A stretch of 64,000 nt of DNA. It comes from Micavibrio sp. UBA2638 (GTDB lineage Bacteria > Pseudomonadota > Alphaproteobacteria > Micavibrionales > Micavibrionaceae). The stretch is taken from assembly GCA_002359735.1 (NCBI GenBank), contig DENS01000001.1, positions 261,611 through 325,610 on the forward strand. The letters run 5' to 3'. The notes beneath the pieces were generated by a model. That model searched no databases. It was given only the letters and a program-made list of their open reading frames with translations, and was not told the DNA's origin. A program made the position numbers and the translations under genes. Shown one piece after another: positions 63,317-64,000 of the stretch. Position 1 is the stretch's first letter. Each line of letters starts with the position of its first letter.

Positions 63317-64000
63317 TCAGGTCGAGCTGCGTTTACGCGGGGCAGGCGCGGCGGCAATCTGGTTACGGCCATTATGTTTGGCGGTATAAAGCGCGGCATC
63401 GGCCCTGGCGATTAAATCTTCAACGCTTTCACCATTTACAAATTCGGCCACACCGCCAGACAATGTAATGCGCCCCAGTTTTTCACCATTGGCGCGGTTA
63501 ATCACTTCTTTCCCGGCAACGGCTTTACGCAGAATGTCGCCAACCTTTAACGCGCCCTGCAACGGTGTATCCGGAAAAATAATTGCAAATTCCTCACCGC
63601 CATAGCGTGCGGGCAAATCACGGCCCTTGACACCTTCGGTCAAGGTCATGGCCACCAGACGCAAAACCTGATCACCAACCTGATGGCCGAAATTATCGTT
63701 GAAGCTCTTAAAGTGGTCAATATCCATCATAATCAGTGAAAATGTCGTCCCGTTTGCTTTTGCTTCTGCTGCAATGCGCTCAATCTCCGCATCAAATGCC
63801 TTACGATTGGCCAGCGATGTCAAGCCATCGGTCAGGGCCTCTTTGCGCACCATTTCCAGGTCACGGCGCAGCTCCTGCATCACAGCAGATGATTTCGTGA
63901 GTTGTTCTTCCAGAATTTTATTCTGGCCCATCATGTTTTCAGTGTCACTCATGACGTCTTTCAGAACGCGTTCCATCGTTTCTTTGGACATATCGCCGCT
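63317..64000 (-). CDS. GGDEF-domain diguanylate cyclase, 5' part outside the window
   Basis: The C-terminal part of a protein that makes c-di-GMP. The GGDEF domain (about 70-220 of the visible part) has the start segment TDGLTSLANRKAFD and the catalytic YGGEEFAIIF. A preceding coiled coil ends LRRDLEMVRKEAL. An ATG is visible at 63991, but the frame is open to the window edge, and long relatives carry an extra N-terminal region, so the real start is likely beyond 64000. The I-site RxxD is not clearly visible. Confidence 0.85.
   Translation of the reverse strand, partial: SGDMSKETMERVLKDVMSDTENMMGQNKILEEQLTKSSAVMQELRRDLEMVRKEALTDGLTSLANRKAFDAEIERIAAEAKANGTTFSLIMMDIDHFKSFNDNFGHQVGDQVLRLVAMTLTEGVKGRDLPARYGGEEFAIIFPDTPLQGALKVGDILRKAVAGKEVINRANGEKLGRITLSGGVAEFVNGESVEDLIARADAALYTAKHNGRNQIAAAPAPRKRSST

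Noticed and set aside
1..64000. CRISPR array, prophage or insertion sequence
   Set aside because: No regularly spaced repeats, transposase, integrase or phage structural genes were found.

Overview
The window is chromosomal DNA of an alphaproteobacterium of moderate GC content. Evidence for the class: the alphaproteobacterial/plant-type glutamate-cysteine ligase, a SqrR/BigR-like ArsR regulator, an ornithine decarboxylase behind a long conserved-looking leader (the speF position in Alphaproteobacteria), an NDUFA9-like complex I assembly protein, a TamA/TamB pair, and the long form of the GGDEF protein at the right edge. The order cannot be fixed from sequence alone. There is no integrase, transposase, phage gene or CRISPR array.

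Layout. 1-4.0 kb: methylcitrate cycle for propionate (prpB partial, prpC, a MarC-family membrane gene, prpD). 4.4-12.0 kb: phenylalanine/tyrosine catabolism (hmgA on plus; hppD-fahA-maiA-phhA on minus as one operon; a Leu/Phe dehydrogenase divergent from hppD). Together PhhA, HppD, HmgA, MaiA and FahA take Phe to fumarate and acetoacetate; only a tyrosine aminotransferase is missing from the window. 12-18 kb: ZntB-like transporter and tamB-tamA. 18-22.4 kb: glycerate kinase divergent from an anaerobic coproporphyrinogen oxidase with an FNR box, then two coupled short-chain dehydrogenases. 22.5-25.7 kb: a split SbmA/YddA-like ABC exporter. 25.7-31 kb: ornithine decarboxylase with structured leader, a sodium:solute symporter, and divergent gshA/gshB.

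31.0-48.7 kb is the most unusual block and reads as one system: a TolC-type outer-membrane channel and an OmpR-type regulator on minus, divergent from a plus-strand run encoding an 884-residue, almost lysine- and arginine-free, Asp/Gly/Leu/Asn/Thr-rich repeat protein, two consecutive type I secretion ABC half-transporters, an HlyD-type adaptor, a receiver-HATPase fusion, a CHASE/PAS hybrid histidine kinase with two receivers and an Hpt, a receiver with a novel N-terminal domain, and a second hybrid kinase with receiver and Hpt. Both ABC halves carry substitutions in several core ATPase motifs. The divergent promoter region contains 11-bp phased repeats typical of OmpR/PhoB-family binding sites. 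I interpret the block as a regulated type I secretion system for a surface or matrix protein.

48.9-64 kb is mostly housekeeping: adenine deaminase, a methyltransferase-like gene, tRNA-Ser(GGA), a small membrane protein, an alpha/beta hydrolase, two glycosyltransferases, a probable persulfide-sensing repressor, gmk, rsmA-surA, an NDUFA9-like gene, a UvrD-type helicase, a class IV histone-deacetylase-like protein and a GGDEF protein cut by the window edge. Between ade and the methyltransferase lies an unannotated minus-strand reading frame interrupted by one in-frame amber codon.
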